Of a DNA stretch of 64,000 nt, positions 61,197 through 64,000 are shown one piece after another. The position numbers were made by a program, and so were the translations under genes. The notes under the pieces were generated by a model, which was given only the letters and a program-made list of their open reading frames with translations, did no database searches and had not been told where the DNA came from. This DNA comes from Lachnospiraceae bacterium G11 (lineage in GTDB: Bacteria; Bacillota; Clostridia; Lachnospirales; Lachnospiraceae), in the NCBI GenBank assembly GCA_900103495.1, contig FMWZ01000010.1, positions 62,001 to 126,000 on the forward strand. The letters are read 5' to 3'. Position 1 is the stretch's first letter. Each line of letters begins with the position of its first letter.

Positions 61197-62648
61197 ATGA
61201 AAATCGGGTTTGACAATGACAAATATGTGAAACTCCAATCTGAAAGGATTAGAGAAAGAATTGACGAGTTCGGCGGTAAGCTTTACCTGGAATTCGGCGG
61301 AAAACTTTACGATGACTTGCATGCATCAAGAGTTCTCCCCGGATTTGAGCCGGACAGTAAACTGAAGATGCTTATGAAGCTTCAGGATCAGGCAGAGATG
61401 ATTCTTGTAATCGGCGCTGACGCCATTGAAGCCAACAAAGTAAGAGGTGATCTTGGAATCACATACGACGAGGATTTGCTTCGTCTGGTTGACATCTTCA
61501 AAAACATGGGCTTTTATGTAGGCGGTGTGGTAATCACCAAATACGCCGGCCAGCCCAGTGTCGACAAATATCGTCAGAGACTTAAGAACCTTGGAATTGA
61601 GTCTTATCTTCACTATCCTATACCCGGTTATCCCAACAATGTTCCCCTTATCGTTTCAGACGAAGGATACGGACGAAACGAGTACATTAAGACCACAAGA
61701 CCTTTGGTAGTGGTAACAGCTCCCGGTCCCGGAAGCGGCAAGATGGCTACATGTCTTTCGCAGCTCTATCATGAGCACAAGAGAGGAATCAAGGCAGGTT
61801 ACGCCAAGTTCGAGACCTTCCCCGTTTGGAACCTTCCTCTTAAGCATGCCGTTAACCTGGCATATGAGGCAGCAACCATCGACCTTAATGATGTTAACAT
61901 GATTGACCCCTTCCACCTGGAAGCTTACGGCGAGACAACAGTTAACTACAACAGAGATATTGAGATTTTCCCTGTGCTTAACGCAATTCTTACAGAGATT
62001 ATGGGTAAAAGCCCATACAAATCTCCAACCGACATGGGCGTTAACATGGTGGGAAAGTGCATAATAGATGATGATATCTGCGTTGAGGCATCTCATCAGG
62101 AGATTATCAGAAGATATTTACAGGCCCTCATCGATAAGAAGAAAGGCCTTCTTACCAACGAGATGATTTATAAGGCTGAGTTTCTTATGAATCAGGCCGG
62201 AATTTCAGTGGACGACAGAAAGACCGTTGCAGCTGCAAGAAAGCGTGCCGAGGAGACAGGAAAGCCTGCTGTTGCCATCGAGATGGAGGACGGCACAATT
62301 CTTACAGGAAAGACCACAGACCTTTTGGGACCTGCGGCAGCAGTGCTTCTTAAAGCTTTGAAAAAAGAAGCAGGGATCTCCAAAGACCTCAAAGTCGTTA
62401 CACCCACGGCCATTGAACCTATCCAGGAACTTAAGACCAAATATATGGGCAGCAAGAACCCCAGACTTCATACAGATGAGATTCTGATAGCCCTTTCAGT
62501 AAGCGCATCCATAAGCGATGTTGCAAAGATTGCTTCGGAGCAGCTTCCCAAACTTAAGGGATGTGAGGTTCACTCCACATGCGTTCTTTCAAGCGTTGAT
62601 ATGAAGGTATTCAAGAAGCTTGGAATGCATTTGACCTGCGACGTTTAA
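61197..62648 (+). CDS. DUF1846 (UPF0371) family protein
   Basis: A 483-residue cytoplasmic protein; ATG 61197 after CGGAGG is chosen over ATG 61170. MKIGFDNDKYVKLQSERIRE, LYLEFGGKLYDDLHASRVLPGF and VVTAPGPGSGKMATCLSQLYHEHK are characteristic of DUF1846, which is common in Firmicutes. The last motif is P-loop-like. Molecular function is unknown to me. Confidence 0.93.
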   Translation: MKIGFDNDKYVKLQSERIRERIDEFGGKLYLEFGGKLYDDLHASRVLPGFEPDSKLKMLMKLQDQAEMILVIGADAIEANKVRGDLGITYDEDLLRLVDIFKNMGFYVGGVVITKYAGQPSVDKYRQRLKNLGIESYLHYPIPGYPNNVPLIVSDEGYGRNEYIKTTRPLVVVTAPGPGSGKMATCLSQLYHEHKRGIKAGYAKFETFPVWNLPLKHAVNLAYEAATIDLNDVNMIDPFHLEAYGETTVNYNRDIEIFPVLNAILTEIMGKSPYKSPTDMGVNMVGKCIIDDDICVEASHQEIIRRYLQALIDKKKGLLTNEMIYKAEFLMNQAGISVDDRKTVAAARKRAEETGKPAVAIEMEDGTILTGKTTDLLGPAAAVLLKALKKEAGISKDLKVVTPTAIEPIQELKTKYMGSKNPRLHTDEILIALSVSASISDVAKIASEQLPKLKGCEVHSTCVLSSVDMKVFKKLGMHLTCDV

Positions 62649-62681
62649 GAAAGTTTTATTTAAAAGTTTATAAACAGTTTA

Positions 62682-62711
62682 TTGATTTGGCTGTAAACGC
62701 TAACATATAAT
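62682..62711 (+). promoter_or_regulatory. Promoter of ftsH
   Basis: TTGATT (62682-62687) and TATAAT (62706-62711) are 18 bases apart, 38 bases ahead of the start codon. Confidence 0.6.
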
Positions 62712-62749
62712 TATAAAGGTAACGTGATTACCCATAGGAGAGAAATTAT

Positions 62750-64000
62750 ATGGAAAACAATAACAACCAGGGGGGAAACGGGGGTCCTAACAATCAGAAC
62801 AGGAAGCCGAGCCTTTCCTTTATAATGCTGGCCATATTATTTACCATCTTTCTGGTAAGCATAATAATGAGACTGTTTAGCGGAGATTCTTCTCAGGAGA
62901 TTTCCTACACCGAGTTTCTGACAATGGTGGAGGAAGGCAAAGTTGAGAGCGTAGAAATCTCGGTGGATAAGAGTCGTTTGACTATCTTTACCACAGGTCA
63001 GGCCAAACAATCAAACAACCTTCCCGATTGGTACATTTACGGAAACATGATGGGCAAGTCGGGAGAAACATATTACACAGGTTATGTTGATGATGACGAG
63101 AATCTGATTCCTTACCTGAAGGAGCACAACGTCGAGATTAACAGACAGATATCCGATAACTCAGGCGTTTTGCTTTCGATACTGATAACATATGTATTGC
63201 CTGTAATCATAATGCTCATTGTGCTGAGCTTCCTTTTCAAGAAGATTGGCGGAGCAGGCGGCCCCATGGGAGTGGGCAAGAACACCGCAAAGGTTTATGT
63301 ACAAAAAGAAACAGGCGTTACATTTAAGGATGTTGCCGGAGAAGACGAGGCAAAAGAGTCACTGGTTGAGGTGGTGGATTTCTTGCATAACCCCGGAAGG
63401 TATGCGGGAATCGGCGCCAAGATACCTAAAGGAGCCCTTCTTGTAGGCCCTCCCGGAACAGGTAAGACACTTCTTGCGAAAGCGGTTGCCGGTGAAGCAC
63501 ATGTACCCTTCTTCTCACTGACGGGTTCCGACTTCATTGAGATGTATGTCGGTGTCGGTGCCTCCAGAGTAAGAGATTTGTTCAAGGAAGCAAGTAAGAA
63601 TGCTCCCTGTATTGTATTTATAGATGAGATTGATGCCATCGGACGAAGTCGTGATAACCGTTACGGCGGAGGAAACGAGGAAAGAGAGCAGACGTTGAAC
63701 CAGCTCCTTTCTGAGATGGATGGTTTCGATTCCACAAAGGGTGTCTTAATCCTTGCAGCAACCAACAGACCTGAGATTCTTGACAAGGCCCTTCTTCGTC
63801 CCGGACGTTTCGACAGACGAATTATCGTTGATAAGCCTGACCTTAAAGGACGTGTGGAGATTCTTAAGGTTCATGCCAAGGATGTTAAGATGGACGAGAC
63901 CGTAGATCTTGAGGCGATTGCCCTTGCAACAAGCGGCGCTGTAGGTTCCGATCTTGCCAACATGATTAACGAGGCGGCTATCAATGCCGTTAAGAATAAA
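62750..64000 (+). CDS. ftsH: ATP-dependent zinc metalloprotease FtsH, 3' end outside window
   Basis: The first 417 codons are present and open to the window edge. ATG 62750 follows TAGGAG. An Asn/Gly-rich head precedes the first helix ([16 protein letters not shown]), then an extracytoplasmic domain, a second helix ([20 protein letters not shown]) and the AAA module: Walker [14 protein letters not shown] (233-240), pore motif around [17 protein letters not shown], Walker [16 protein letters not shown], second region of homology [21 protein letters not shown]. The HEXXH zinc-protease site lies beyond the window. FtsH degrades misfolded membrane and regulatory proteins. Confidence 0.97.
   Translation, partial: MENNNNQGGNGGPNNQNRKPSLSFIMLAILFTIFLVSIIMRLFSGDSSQEISYTEFLTMVEEGKVESVEISVDKSRLTIFTTGQAKQSNNLPDWYIYGNMMGKSGETYYTGYVDDDENLIPYLKEHNVEINRQISDNSGVLLSILITYVLPVIIMLIVLSFLFKKIGGAGGPMGVGKNTAKVYVQKETGVTFKDVAGEDEAKESLVEVVDFLHNPGRYAGIGAKIPKGALLVGPPGTGKTLLAKAVAGEAHVPFFSLTGSDFIEMYVGVGASRVRDLFKEASKNAPCIVFIDEIDAIGRSRDNRYGGGNEEREQTLNQLLSEMDGFDSTKGVLILAATNRPEILDKALLRPGRFDRRIIVDKPDLKGRVEILKVHAKDVKMDETVDLEAIALATSGAVGSDLANMINEAAINAVKNK

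Overview
The window reads as part of the chromosome of a low-to-mid-GC, anaerobic, plant-fibre-degrading Firmicute, most likely a Lachnospiraceae of the Butyrivibrio/Pseudobutyrivibrio type. The grounds are Gram-positive lipoproteins with AT-rich lipobox leaders, strong AGGAGG ribosome sites, many CUT1 sugar ABC transporters, YesM/YesN-type two-component pairs, and a cytoplasmic, oligosaccharide-importing way of using xylan. I saw no tRNA, rRNA, CRISPR array, insertion sequence or prophage. All placements are by reading; no database search was made.

Layout. 1-10689: uronate/pectin-type sugar block: the 3' end of a membrane-anchored CE15 glucuronoyl esterase, a GH43 enzyme, a CUT1 transporter (binding protein plus two permeases), a six-hairpin glycosidase-like protein, a convergent AraC regulator, a GH4 alpha-galacturonidase-like enzyme and a cytoplasmic NodB-type deacetylase. 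10904-23760: an aldouronate operon: FCD-type GntR regulator, LplB/YtcP/LplA-like importer, uxuA, uxuB, GH67 alpha-glucuronidase, SGNH/SASA acetylesterase and GH3 beta-xylosidase. 23972-34622: xylose block: small lipoprotein, a third CUT1 importer, a YesM/YesN pair, a LacI regulator, then divergent xylB and xylA. Together these give outside-in use of acetylated methylglucuronoxylan: oligomers enter, are de-esterified and trimmed inside, xylose goes through XylA/XylB, and glucuronate joins the mannonate route.

34700-40484: MoxR ATPase, DUF58 and transglutaminase-domain membrane protein, then a nuclease-helicase fusion that may be a defence gene. 40549-51332: nucleoside phosphorylase, CBS-containing family II pyrophosphatase, then an extracytoplasmic sensor protein, histidine kinase and AraC-type response regulator placed next to an Fbp/Afu-type ABC importer. 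By analogy with HptA-HptS-HptR of Staphylococcus and the Afu transporter this is a candidate sugar-phosphate sensing-and-uptake unit. 51445-57400: beta-helix lipoprotein, endonuclease III, ABC/FtsX export operon and its TetR regulator. 57532-64000: galM, LemA-like protein, an unusual 10-bp phased AT repeat array in front of an orphan AAA ATPase, PAP2 phosphatase, DUF1846 protein and the 5' part of ftsH.

The most unusual signals are the phased repeat array with its ATPase (59256-60448), the nuclease-helicase fusion (38982-40484), the sensor/transporter pairing with a roughly 120-residue insertion in the ABC ATPase (42680-51332), strong stem-loops after every one of the four transporter binding-protein genes, and a related stem-loop repeated at both ends of the xylB-xylA pair.
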